A stretch of 64,000 nucleotides of DNA from RDYZ01 sp964518905 (lineage in GTDB: Bacteria; Cyanobacteriota; Cyanobacteriia; Cyanobacteriales; Geitlerinemataceae), in NCBI GenBank assembly GCA_964518905.1, contig CAZFJL010000007.1, positions 1-64,000 of the forward strand. The letters are read 5' to 3'. Made by a program: the position numbers and the translations under genes. Below are positions 26,482 to 33,868 of the stretch, piece after piece (position 1 is the first letter of the stretch; every line of letters starts with the position of its first letter). Under the pieces are notes generated by a model. The model did not search any database. It was not told the origin of the DNA and saw only the letters and a list, made by a program, of their open reading frames with translations.

Positions 26482-27081
26482 TTACTTTTTCGCCCTCCCG
26501 TCAGTACCTTTAGGAATAAACGGAACATTTCTATCCAGCCTGTCATATTCAACTGCGACGACGCGAAGTAAACCTTGACGGATTGAAACTTGAGACCAAA
26601 CGTAGAAATACTCACGCAACTCAGTAATGTTTCCCACTCGATCAGTTATGTATTGTCGCATAGCTTGCGATGGTACAACTAAGACTCCTGCAATGAGACC
26701 ACCTTTTAATAGTGCATGTAGCATCTTATTCACCGCTCTATGACTTGACGAGATATTGCCAGTTTCCCATTCAAATCCAATATTCGCTTTCCCTGATTCG
26801 CTATATATGGCATCTAAATTGCCCATCCTCACACCTGATAGATCAGATGGAAGGCTTTCTACCTTCCATCCACGATCCTTCAATAAATTGATTGCAGGTT
26901 CTTTTATCGGCTTCACACCGTTGGAGTGTTTGCCTTCTGGATTAAGTGAGAAAGTGCCCGATCCGTGCGGCCAATCAATTGCATGAATAGAATCTTCAAT
27001 ATCATTCCACCCTTTCTTCCATAAGTTAGAGTTTATGACCGCACTTGATTCAATCACATCAATAATTTCAACTATTTTCAT
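26482..27081 (-). CDS. BamHI-like Type II restriction endonuclease, predicted to cut GGATCC
   Basis: This 199-residue protein is a clear BamHI relative. By alignment with BamHI from memory, the catalytic residues are E61 (BamHI E77), D90 (D94), E104 and E106 (E111, E113) in FEWETGNISSSHR. The DNA-reading residues are also conserved: N109, S111 and R115 (BamHI N116, S118, R122), D147 and R148 in TDRVGN (D154, R155), and D194 in PKGTDG (D196). The protein stops five residues later, so it lacks BamHI's C-terminal helix, as reported for the isoschizomer OkrAI. The controller gene lies 6 bp upstream on the same strand. Confidence 0.92.
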   Translation of the reverse strand: MKIVEIIDVIESSAVINSNLWKKGWNDIEDSIHAIDWPHGSGTFSLNPEGKHSNGVKPIKEPAINLLKDRGWKVESLPSDLSGVRMGNLDAIYSESGKANIGFEWETGNISSSHRAVNKMLHALLKGGLIAGVLVVPSQAMRQYITDRVGNITELREYFYVWSQVSIRQGLLRVVAVEYDRLDRNVPFIPKGTDGRAKK

Positions 27082-27087
27082 CTAAAG

Positions 27088-27312
27088 CTAAATATTAATC
27101 AGTAAGTCCGAGAGCGAAAGGTTAAGATTGGAAGAAATGATATAGAGATTTCGGAAAGAGATGTTACGCTCTCCCCGCTCTACACTTCCTATGTACGTCC
27201 GGTCGAGATTGCACTTATCAGCAAAAGCTTCTTGAGATAAACCCTTTGCTTTTCGTATTTCTCTAATTCTGGAACCCAAGCGAATTAGTCGCTCATCTTT
27301 TACTTTTCTCAT
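27088..27312 (-). CDS. Restriction-modification controller protein (C protein, XRE-type HTH)
   Basis: From the ATG at 27312, 74 residues form a complete small helix-turn-helix regulator: RLGSRIREIRKAKGLSQEAF then ADKCNLDRTYIGSVERGERN. This is the size and motif of C proteins such as C.BamHI, which bind C-boxes to activate then limit transcription of themselves and the nuclease, delaying restriction in new hosts. A longer frame from 27621 covers the opposite strand of the pseudogene and is not credible. Six bp separate it from the endonuclease gene, so C and R should be one transcript. A C-box-like operator lies 27-49 bp upstream. Confidence 0.9.
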   Translation of the reverse strand: MRKVKDERLIRLGSRIREIRKAKGLSQEAFADKCNLDRTYIGSVERGERNISFRNLYIISSNLNLSLSDLLINI

Positions 27313-27331
27313 ACCGCTTAATACTGCTTGT

Positions 27332-28108
27332 GTGAGGCTTATTAGTCCACGGACTATAAGTATCACCACTTGCTTCGATCCTTTCCCCTTCCCCGATCCA
27401 ACCGAAGACCAAAAACAACAAATCCGCGACCTCGGCGAACAACTCGATCGCCACCGCAAACAAATCCAGAAAAACCACCCCGACATCACCATCACCGGCA
27501 TGTACAACCTCCTCGAAAAAATCCGCGCAGGCCAACCCCTCACCGACAACGATCGCCAATACAACGATCGCGCCCTCGTCACCACCCTCAAACAAATCCA
27601 CGACGACCTTGATCGCGCCACCTTCGCCGCCTACAACTGGGACGACCTAATCCCACAGTGGGAAACCCAACACACCAACCCCGAACACAAAGAACAACTC
27701 GAAAACCAAATCCTCGAACGCCTCGTCAAACTCAACGCCCAACGCGCCGAAGAAGAACGCAACGGCCTGATCCGCTGGCTCCGACCCGACTACCAAGCCC
27801 CCACACAAACCACCAACCAAACCGCGATCGACGGCATCGACACCACCGACGAAACCGCGATCGCCCCGCCCGAACAACAAAAATGGCCGACCCAATTCAA
27901 AGACCAACTCGCGATCGTGCGCGACCTGCTCCGCACCCAAGGCAGCGAATGGACCGAAACACAGATTTCCGCCCAATTTAAAGGCAAGAAAAAAACCGGC
28001 GCGATCGGTCAAGTCCTCGATATCCTCGAAAGTCTCGGCCTCGTTCGCCACGACGATCGCGACGGTCAAACCATCTGGTACGCCGCCGAACTCCAGCAAA
28101 CCGGCTAA
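27332..28108 (+). pseudogene. C-terminal fragment of an MmeI-like (Type IIL/IIG) restriction-modification enzyme
   Basis: The frame encodes 258 residues. Only from about residue 12 (ITTCFDPFPFPDP, near 27365) does it match the end of single-chain DNA methyltransferases of the MmeI/class I type. Typical features are DLGEQLDRHRKQIQKNHPDI then TITGMYNLLEKIRAGQPLTD, a helix with LKQIHDDLDRATFAAYNWDD, and LNAQRAEEERNGLIRWLRPD. The final 80 residues look like a winged-helix tail. The first codons are cassette DNA including the C-box. The missing middle would hold motifs I and IV (NPPF/Y) and part of the target-recognition domain. Codon usage is C-rich, unlike the N-terminal piece, so both pieces may not come from one parental allele. 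Confidence 0.85.
27339..27361 (-). promoter_or_regulatory. C-box-like operator of the controller-endonuclease operon
   Basis: Read on the minus strand it is ACTTATAGTCC, GT, GGACTAATAA, a near-palindrome with perfect AGTCC/GGACT arms and a 2-bp centre. This resembles the C-boxes described for C.BamHI-type and C.EcoRV-type systems. It sits 27-49 bp upstream of the controller ATG and at the right edge of the foreign cassette. TATAGT inside it may double as a -10 element. Confidence 0.7.
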
Positions 28109-28112
28109 GGTC

Positions 28113-28547
28113 TCACCCCAAAAAACGACGCACGATCGGAATCACCAGTTTAATAATCGGCAACACCGCCTTGCCCGGTTTAAACGGCGGCTCCACCAGA
28201 TCTCGCGCAAAACAAAGCTGACCGGTGGTGTCCGAAATCCGATAAAAACTCGCCCCGCGCGAATTGGGAAACGCCACACCGCCCAATTCCAGATGCCAGA
28301 TCACACCGACCGCCCGATCGTCCCCGGCAATATCATCGATCGCAAACGCCAAATCCTGCGGCATCCCCTCGCAAAACTCCGCGAATAACCCCCGCACCGC
28401 CTCACGCCCGATAAACGGTGCAGGAAAATTCAAATCCTCATAGCGGCAATCCTCGTCAACACAGGCGATCGCGGCGTCGAGATCACGACGATTGATCGCC
28501 GCGTACATCGTTTGGATGACATCAGCAGCGCGAGCAGAGTGGGACAT
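28113..28547 (-). CDS. SnoaL-like / NTF2-fold protein
   Basis: The 144-residue protein matches the NTF2-like SnoaL pattern. An N-terminal helix pair (VIQTMYAAINRRDLDAAIAC) is followed by VDEDCRYEDLNFPAPFIGRE and a curved sheet with DDRAVGVIWHLELGGVAFPN then SRGASFYRI. Such cone-shaped folds act as cyclases, isomerases or ligand binders. The C terminus is a short hydrophobic/basic helix (LPIIKLVIPIVRRFL). It is convergent with the C-terminal pseudogene fragment, with 4 bp between them. The substrate is unknown. Confidence 0.75.
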   Translation of the reverse strand: MSHSARAADVIQTMYAAINRRDLDAAIACVDEDCRYEDLNFPAPFIGREAVRGLFAEFCEGMPQDLAFAIDDIAGDDRAVGVIWHLELGGVAFPNSRGASFYRISDTTGQLCFARDLVEPPFKPGKAVLPIIKLVIPIVRRFLG

Positions 28548-28667
28548 GGCGGGTTAATGCGATAAATTCGGCGGTGAGCTGTATCGAACTGTAACGCTTC
28601 GCAAGCGATCGTAAGGTGGGCCGCATTTTTTGAGACGCGAGTGTTAGAATACAAACCCTGTAAAGCC

Positions 28668-28698
28668 CACAATCCCGACCGAATAACCGGGGATTGTG
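28668..28698. promoter_or_regulatory. Inverted repeat in the sir upstream region
   Basis: CACAATCCC and GGGATTGTG are perfect 9-bp arms separated by 13 nt, about 80 bp upstream of the sir ATG. It could be an operator or a leader hairpin; no T-run follows. Confidence 0.45.
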
Positions 28699-28778
28699 AC
28701 ACAGCGTGCGTAATATTCTGCGTCATCTCAGTTTGCGATGCCAGATTACGCTCGATCGCCACCACCTCGTTAGCCGTG

Positions 28779-30665
28779 ATGACTACCACCACCGAAAAGC
28801 GTTCCAAACTCGAAAATTTTAAGGAAGCGAGCAACTTCCTGCGTGAACCCGTTGCGACGGAGATTCAGCAGGATACGACGCACTTTTCCGAGCAAGCCGT
28901 CCAGATCCTGAAGTTTCACGGCTCCTATCAGCAGGATAACCGCGAAAATCGCGCCAAAGGCCAAGAAAAGGATTATCAGATGATGATCCGCACCAGCAAT
29001 CCGGGTGGGTTTATTCCGCCGCAATTGTTTAAGGCGCTGGATAAACTGTCGTCGGATTATGGTAACGAGACCCTGCGCGTGACGACCCGTCAAGGGTTCC
29101 AGCTTCACGGCATTCTCAAGAAAAATCTGAAGGCGACGATCGCGACGATCGTCAACAATCTCGGCTCGACCCTCGGCGCGTGCGGCGACCTCAATCGCAA
29201 TGTCATGGCTCCGCCCGCCCCGTTCAAAAATCGCCCCGAGTACGACCTGGCCTGGGAATACGCCGACAACGTGGCGCATCTGCTGCGTCCCCAAACCGGC
29301 GCGTACTACGAAGTCTGGCTTGATGGCGAGATGGCGATTTCTGCCGAGCCGCCCCAGGCTGTGCGCGATGCCCTGAGTCGTAACGGCAACGGCACGATCG
29401 TCCACGAGGGCGAGGAGCCGCTCTATGGCGATCGCTACATGCCGCGCAAGTTCAAGAGCAGCGTTACGGTGGCGGGTGATAACTCGGTGGATCTGTTTTC
29501 GCAGGATCTATCGCTGGTGGTAATCACGGACAAAAAAGGCACGCTCCAGGGCTTTAATGTCTATGCCGGTGGTGGTTTAGCGCGGACTCATGGCAAAGAG
29601 GAAACCTATCCGCGTTTGGCCGATGCGATTTGCTATGTGGACGGGGCGGATGTGTACGACATGGTCAAGGCGATCGTCGCGACGCAGCGCGATTATGGCG
29701 ATCGTGTTAATCGCCGTCATGCCCGCCTGAAGTATCTCCTAGCGGATTGGGGTGTGGAAAAATTCCGCGAGCAAGTAAGCCAGTATTTCGGCAAAAAACT
29801 CGCCGCACCGAAGGATCTGCCGCCGTTTAAATACGAGGATTTCCTCGGCTGGCATGAGCAGGGCGACGGTAAACTATTCCTCGGGTTGTCGGTGCAAAAT
29901 GGCCGGGTGCAAGATAAAGGATCGTGGAAGCTCCGATCGGCGCTGCGCGAAATCGTCGATCGCTTTGATTTGCCGATGCGCCTGACGCCGCACCAAAACA
30001 TCCTGTTTTACGAAATTGCACCGGGCGATCGCGCGGAAATTGACGCGATTCTCGAACGCTGCAATGTCAAGCCCGTCGAGGCAATCGACGATCTCGAACG
30101 GCGATCGATGGCCTGCCCTGCGCTGCCCCTGTGCAGTCTGGCGGTGACGGAAGCCGAGCGGGCGCTGCCGGGAATTCTGGCGCGTTTGCGGAAGCAGCTT
30201 AAGCGCGTCGGTTTGGGTAATGAGTCGTTTGTGATTCGGATGACGGGTTGCCCGAATGGCTGTGCGCGTCCGTATATGGCGGAACTGGGTTTTGTCGGTC
30301 AAGGCCCGGATGCGTATCAAATCTGGGTCGGGGCTGACCCGCACCAAACCCGGTTGGCGCAGGCGTTGTTTGAGCGCGTCAAGGATGCGGACATCGAAAC
30401 GACGCTAGAGCCGATTTTTGTTTATTTCAAGCGCGATCGGCAGACGGGCGAAAGTTTTGGTGATTTCTGCGATCGGATCGGTCTCGATGCGCTGCGTGAG
30501 TTTGCCGCGAGCTACACGCCACCGAAGCGCCACGAGCGTCGCCGTGTCCGCATTCAGGATGAGATCTATCTCCGTCTGAAGGCGGCGTCGGATGCGTCGG
30601 GTAAGCCGATGATTGATCTGGCGAGTGAGGCGCTGGCGCAGTATCTCGATCGGGCGGAATCCTAG
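28779..30665 (+). CDS. sir: Ferredoxin-dependent sulfite reductase
   Basis: The enzyme reduces sulfite to sulfide with six electrons from ferredoxin for cysteine synthesis. The start MTTTTEKRSKLENFKEASNF at 28779 is the usual cyanobacterial N terminus; the longer frame from 28641 is upstream DNA. The four cysteines that hold the 4Fe-4S/sirohaem centre are C446 and C452 (ACPALPLC) and C491 and C495 (GCPNGC). TRQGFQLHG and two ferrite-reductase half-repeats are visible. GCARPYMAELGFVG favours sulfite over nitrite reductase. The last 40 residues (RIQDEIYLRLKAASDASGKP and onward) resemble a small CopG-like extension. Confidence 0.92.
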   Translation: MTTTTEKRSKLENFKEASNFLREPVATEIQQDTTHFSEQAVQILKFHGSYQQDNRENRAKGQEKDYQMMIRTSNPGGFIPPQLFKALDKLSSDYGNETLRVTTRQGFQLHGILKKNLKATIATIVNNLGSTLGACGDLNRNVMAPPAPFKNRPEYDLAWEYADNVAHLLRPQTGAYYEVWLDGEMAISAEPPQAVRDALSRNGNGTIVHEGEEPLYGDRYMPRKFKSSVTVAGDNSVDLFSQDLSLVVITDKKGTLQGFNVYAGGGLARTHGKEETYPRLADAICYVDGADVYDMVKAIVATQRDYGDRVNRRHARLKYLLADWGVEKFREQVSQYFGKKLAAPKDLPPFKYEDFLGWHEQGDGKLFLGLSVQNGRVQDKGSWKLRSALREIVDRFDLPMRLTPHQNILFYEIAPGDRAEIDAILERCNVKPVEAIDDLERRSMACPALPLCSLAVTEAERALPGILARLRKQLKRVGLGNESFVIRMTGCPNGCARPYMAELGFVGQGPDAYQIWVGADPHQTRLAQALFERVKDADIETTLEPIFVYFKRDRQTGESFGDFCDRIGLDALREFAASYTPPKRHERRRVRIQDEIYLRLKAASDASGKPMIDLASEALAQYLDRAES

Positions 30666-30677
30666 TCTTAGGAAGCG

Positions 30678-30710
30678 AGACCTTTGAGGTTTTCAAAACC
30701 TCAAAGGTCT
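30678..30710. terminator. 33-bp perfect palindrome between sir and hisG
   Basis: AGACCTTTGAGGTTTT, one C, then AAAACCTCAAAGGTCT form a perfect 16-bp stem. It lies between two convergent genes, 13 bp after each stop codon, and should serve as a bidirectional terminator. Similar palindromes are widely dispersed in bacterial genomes, so it may also be a repeat element. Confidence 0.7.
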
Positions 30711-30723
30711 GATCGTCATCGAG

Positions 30724-31368
30724 TTAGACCGCTTGCAACGTCGCGGCGCGTAACCCTTCAACAATTTCGGTGATGTTGTTACTACCGAGGCGGTAGCTGA
30801 GGGGATGCGCCACCAGTCGCGTCGAGCTTTCAAACAGGGTGGCGATTTCGATCAGGCCGTTTTCTTTGAGGGTGCGGCCGGTGGAGACGAGATCGACGAT
30901 CGCTTCGGACATGCCGGTGATCGGGCCGAGTTCGACGGAGCCGTAAAGCGGCACGATTTCGACGGGGAGGTCGAGTTCGCCAAAGTAGTCGCGGGCGCAG
31001 TTGACGAATTTTGAGGCGACGCGACCGTGGGCGGGCAGCTCGATCGGGTCGCGGTAGCTGCTGGCGGCTTTCACGGCAACGGAGAGATGGCAGCCACCGA
31101 AGCCGAGATCGGCGAGCTGGGCGACTTTGGGTTTTTTCTCGCGAATCACGTCATAACCGACCATCCCAAGTTGGGCTTGACCGAATTCGACGTAGACCGG
31201 CACATCCCACGCCCGCACGAGCAAGCCCTGAGCGCGTCCGGTGGGTTCGACGATTTGCAGTTGGCGGTTGGAGGAGTCGAGGAAGTCGCTGAAGTCGAGG
31301 CCGACGGTTTGGAGGAGTTGGATGCTGTCTTTGAGTAGGGAGCCTTTGGGCAGAGCGATCGTGAGCAT
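30724..31368 (-). CDS. hisG: ATP phosphoribosyltransferase catalytic subunit, short form
   Basis: HisG joins ATP and PRPP in the first step of histidine synthesis. The 214-residue protein begins MLTIALPKGSLLKDSIQLLQ and has the PRPP-binding signature ISEAIVDLVSTGRTLKENGL (sequence reads GMSEAIVD...). It lacks the C-terminal regulatory ACT-like domain, so it is the short form that works with a HisZ regulatory subunit. No hisZ is in the window. It is divergent from the devC-like gene over about 240 bp and convergent with sir. Confidence 0.95.
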   Translation of the reverse strand: MLTIALPKGSLLKDSIQLLQTVGLDFSDFLDSSNRQLQIVEPTGRAQGLLVRAWDVPVYVEFGQAQLGMVGYDVIREKKPKVAQLADLGFGGCHLSVAVKAASSYRDPIELPAHGRVASKFVNCARDYFGELDLPVEIVPLYGSVELGPITGMSEAIVDLVSTGRTLKENGLIEIATLFESSTRLVAHPLSYRLGSNNITEIVEGLRAATLQAV

Positions 31369-31560
31369 GATATTGGCAACGCGAAGTTAGCGCGGTGAAA
31401 CAGTGGAATGATGACGTTTGAGCGGGCTTGAGGTCAGTTGCGAGTCGGTGACGAGTCGGCGGCCAGCGACGCCCGCCGCGTTCTTCCGGGCTGTTGGCGC
31501 GATCGGCCTCAAGTGCGACAACAGCATACGACATACAACAAACTGAAGCACCAAACGTCA

Positions 31561-31592
31561 AGCATGAGTTAAGTTGACCTTAGGCTCATGCT
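31561..31592. promoter_or_regulatory. Inverted repeat just upstream of the devC-like gene
   Basis: AGCATGAG and CTCATGCT are perfect 8-bp arms around 16 nt, ending 18 bp before the ATG at 31611. The position suits an operator or a translation-control hairpin. Confidence 0.4.
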
Positions 31593-31610
31593 CTTCTTCA
31601 ACAACACCCC

Positions 31611-32798
31611 ATGCTAGGACTGGTTCGCCCGATGATTGCGAGTATCTCGCGCCGAACACCGCTGGGCTTCAAACAGCTAACCCACGATAAATTGCGACTG
31701 CTGGTCGCCCTCTCTGGCATTGCCTTCGCCGACGTGCTGATGTTCATGCAGCTCGGCTTTCAAAGAGCCCTGTTTGATAGCAATACCCGACTCCACCGCA
31801 GCCTAGACGCCGATATTGTGCTGCTCAATCCCCAAACCCAAAACCTGATTTCGCTGGTCGATTTTCCCCGCCGTCGCATTTACCAAGCCCTTGATGTCCC
31901 CGGTGTGGCCGAAGCAGACGCCATTTACGGCACGATTACCACCTGGAAAAACCCGGAAACCCGCGACGATAAAGCCCTAATCGTCTTCGGCATTGACCCC
32001 GATCGCGACCTGTTTGCGATCGACGGCATCCGCAACGAAAAATCACGCTTAAAAGTGCCGGGAAATGCCTTATTCGATCGTCAAGCCAAGGGGCAATACG
32101 GCCAGACGATCGCGGCGATCGATGCGGGGCAGGTGGTGGCGACGGAGGTGAACGATCGCACGGTGCAGGTGGTGGGGTTATTCGAGGTCGGGGCGTCGTT
32201 CGCGGCAGATGGCTCGTTGGTGATGAGTGAGCGGACATTTTTGGAAAGTTTTCCACGCCATAAATCCGGCAGCATCGGCCTCGGGGCAATCCACGTCGAG
32301 CCGGGAGCCGATCCCGCCTTCGTCGCCGCCCAGCTCAATCAACATTTACCCGAAGATACGATCGCCCTCACCCTAGAGGAGTTTGTCGCCTTCGAGGAAC
32401 AATACTGGGCGGAAAACACCGCGATCGGCTTCGTGTTTCGCCTCGGGACGATCATGGGGTTCATCGTTGGGATGGTGATCGTTTATCAGGTGTTGGCGAC
32501 GGATGTGAACGACCATTTGCCGGAGTACGCCACGTTTAAGGCGATGGGCTACACCGATCGCTATTTGCTCGGGGTGGTGTTTGAAGAGGCGCTGATTTTG
32601 GCCTGTATTGGCTTTATTCCGGGGGTGGTGTTTTCGTCGTGGATGTACGGGATGACGAAGGCGGCGACGAATTTACCGATCGCGATGACGCTGCTGCGGG
32701 CGGTGCAGGTGTTGATTTTGACGCTGATTATGTGTTGCGTGTCGGGGGCGATCGCGACGCAACGGCTACGATCGGCTGACCCGGCCGACATTTTCTAG
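31611..32798 (+). CDS. DevC-like ABC transporter permease (MacB/FtsX fold)
   Basis: The 395-residue inner-membrane protein has one N-terminal helix with the characteristic DKLRLLVALSGIAFADVLMF then MQLGFQRALF. A large periplasmic domain of about 240 residues follows, and then three C-terminal helices including TIMGFIVGMVIVYQVL and YATFKAMGYTDRYLLGVV. This matches DevC, the permease of DevBCA exporters that secrete glycolipids through TolC. The partner ATPase (devA) and membrane-fusion protein (devB) are not adjacent, which is unusual. The start could also be M8 (31632). Confidence 0.88.
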   Translation: MLGLVRPMIASISRRTPLGFKQLTHDKLRLLVALSGIAFADVLMFMQLGFQRALFDSNTRLHRSLDADIVLLNPQTQNLISLVDFPRRRIYQALDVPGVAEADAIYGTITTWKNPETRDDKALIVFGIDPDRDLFAIDGIRNEKSRLKVPGNALFDRQAKGQYGQTIAAIDAGQVVATEVNDRTVQVVGLFEVGASFAADGSLVMSERTFLESFPRHKSGSIGLGAIHVEPGADPAFVAAQLNQHLPEDTIALTLEEFVAFEEQYWAENTAIGFVFRLGTIMGFIVGMVIVYQVLATDVNDHLPEYATFKAMGYTDRYLLGVVFEEALILACIGFIPGVVFSSWMYGMTKAATNLPIAMTLLRAVQVLILTLIMCCVSGAIATQRLRSADPADIF

Positions 32799-32857
32799 AT
32801 CTTGTGTGGTCTTAAATAGCCCAAGCAAATGGACGTGTTTTAAACCACCACGTAGCT

Positions 32858-32897
32858 CAACCATCCTGGTTGTAGACAAGCTAGAAGCTTGTGTTAC
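32858..32897. repeat. Two adjacent hairpins including dispersed palindrome copy 2
   Basis: CAACCA-TCC-TGGTTG (32858-32872) is followed by ACAAGCT-AGA-AGCTTGT with outer GTAG/TTAC. The second matches the copy at 14103-14127. It lies between the convergent devC-like and ABC-2 genes and may terminate both. Confidence 0.6.
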
Positions 32898-32902
32898 GTA
32901 AC

Positions 32903-33784
32903 TTAATCCTGCTGGTGGGCAAACTGGTAGGCTCCGATCACGGCCAGGACGATCGCGATGCCAGACAAGGCCGGAATTACAAACCAGGGAAACGCCGACA
33001 GCGGTTGATAGGCTGCGGCGCGAAGGCCAATGCTGGTATAGGTCAGCGGCAGACAGTAGACGATCGCTTTCAACGCGGTCGGCAGCGTGGCCGGGTCGAA
33101 AAAAGTTGCGCCCAAAAACGACATCGGCACAATCAAAAAGTTGTTAATCAGGCCGACGCTTTCGATCGATTTCACATTCAAACCGGCGATCGTTCCCAGA
33201 CTGGCGAACACCGCGCAATTTAACACCAACACCGTCAAAAACAGCGGATTCAGAAAACACCAGGCGCGGGTCACATCTCCCGAAGTGAACACCACAAACA
33301 ACACCGCCACCAAAATTACCGAAAACGCCGTCAGCAAACCCCGCACAATCCCGGCGCTCGCTTTGCCGATGTGCAGCGCCAGCGGATGTACCGGCATCAG
33401 CAGCATTTCCTCGAACGTCTTGGTGTAGAGCCGATCGCCACAGATCGAAAACGTCGTCCCCACAAAGCTAATCGCCATCGACGACAGCGCCACCATCCCC
33501 GGCAAAATGAATTCGAGATAGCTGTTATATTCGCCCCCGATCGCAGTTCCTGGACGAATCGAGCTACCCAAGCCGAGACCAAAGGCGACGATATAAATCA
33601 GCGGTGACACCAGCCCCGATGCCACCACCTGAGTGACGCGCACCCGCAAATCCAGCCACTCCCCCCACAACACCGTCAGGCTATCTTCGAGGATGGTCTG
33701 TACCGGTGAGGTGGGCTTGGCGATCGGGCTGATCGGGGGTGGTGTTTGGGGAGATTGAGTCGGTTCGGGAGTTTGCAGCAGCAT
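32903..33784 (-). CDS. ABC-2 type transporter permease (NodJ/DrrB-like)
   Basis: A 293-residue integral membrane protein. After a Pro/Thr-rich cytosolic N terminus it has about six helices, including LVSPLIYIVAFGLGLG, LEFILPGMVALSSMAISFVG, LLTAFSVILVAVLFVVF and LIPALSGIAIV-type ends. VEPS/NNFLIVPMSFLGATFFDPA is the typical ABC-2 signature region. Such permeases export polysaccharides, lipids or drugs with a separate ATPase. No ATPase gene is adjacent. Its orientation opposes the devC-like gene, so the two are not one operon. Confidence 0.85.
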   Translation of the reverse strand: MLLQTPEPTQSPQTPPPISPIAKPTSPVQTILEDSLTVLWGEWLDLRVRVTQVVASGLVSPLIYIVAFGLGLGSSIRPGTAIGGEYNSYLEFILPGMVALSSMAISFVGTTFSICGDRLYTKTFEEMLLMPVHPLALHIGKASAGIVRGLLTAFSVILVAVLFVVFTSGDVTRAWCFLNPLFLTVLVLNCAVFASLGTIAGLNVKSIESVGLINNFLIVPMSFLGATFFDPATLPTALKAIVYCLPLTYTSIGLRAAAYQPLSAFPWFVIPALSGIAIVLAVIGAYQFAHQQD

Positions 33785-33868
33785 GGGGTTAGGGAAAAGG
33801 GATGGTCGTGCCTGAGCAGAGCTTGGCTCGTTACATATTGTAACGGTCGGGGCAACGTCGGCGTACCG

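Larger units (their letters stand above)
25455..27365. mobile_element. BamHI-like restriction-modification cassette replacing the middle of an MmeI-like gene
   Basis: About 1.9 kb of AT-rich DNA contains exactly M, R, C and the C-box. It begins within a few bases of the last homologous codon of the N-terminal fragment and ends just before the first one of the C-terminal fragment. No transposase, integrase or long terminal repeat is visible; TGAGGCTT occurs near both ends but is short. About 400 residues' worth of the host gene appears to be missing, so this is a replacement rather than a plain insertion. Confidence 0.7.

Noticed and set aside
25455..27365. Transposon carrying the restriction genes
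   Set aside because: No transposase, no terminal inverted repeats and no clear target duplication; the shared TGAGGCTT is too short and not at the exact borders.
27313..27621. Longer version of the controller gene starting at 27621
   Set aside because: The extra codons are antisense to the MmeI-like C-terminal fragment and have no domain. The 74-residue form from 27312 is a complete C protein with a correctly placed C-box.
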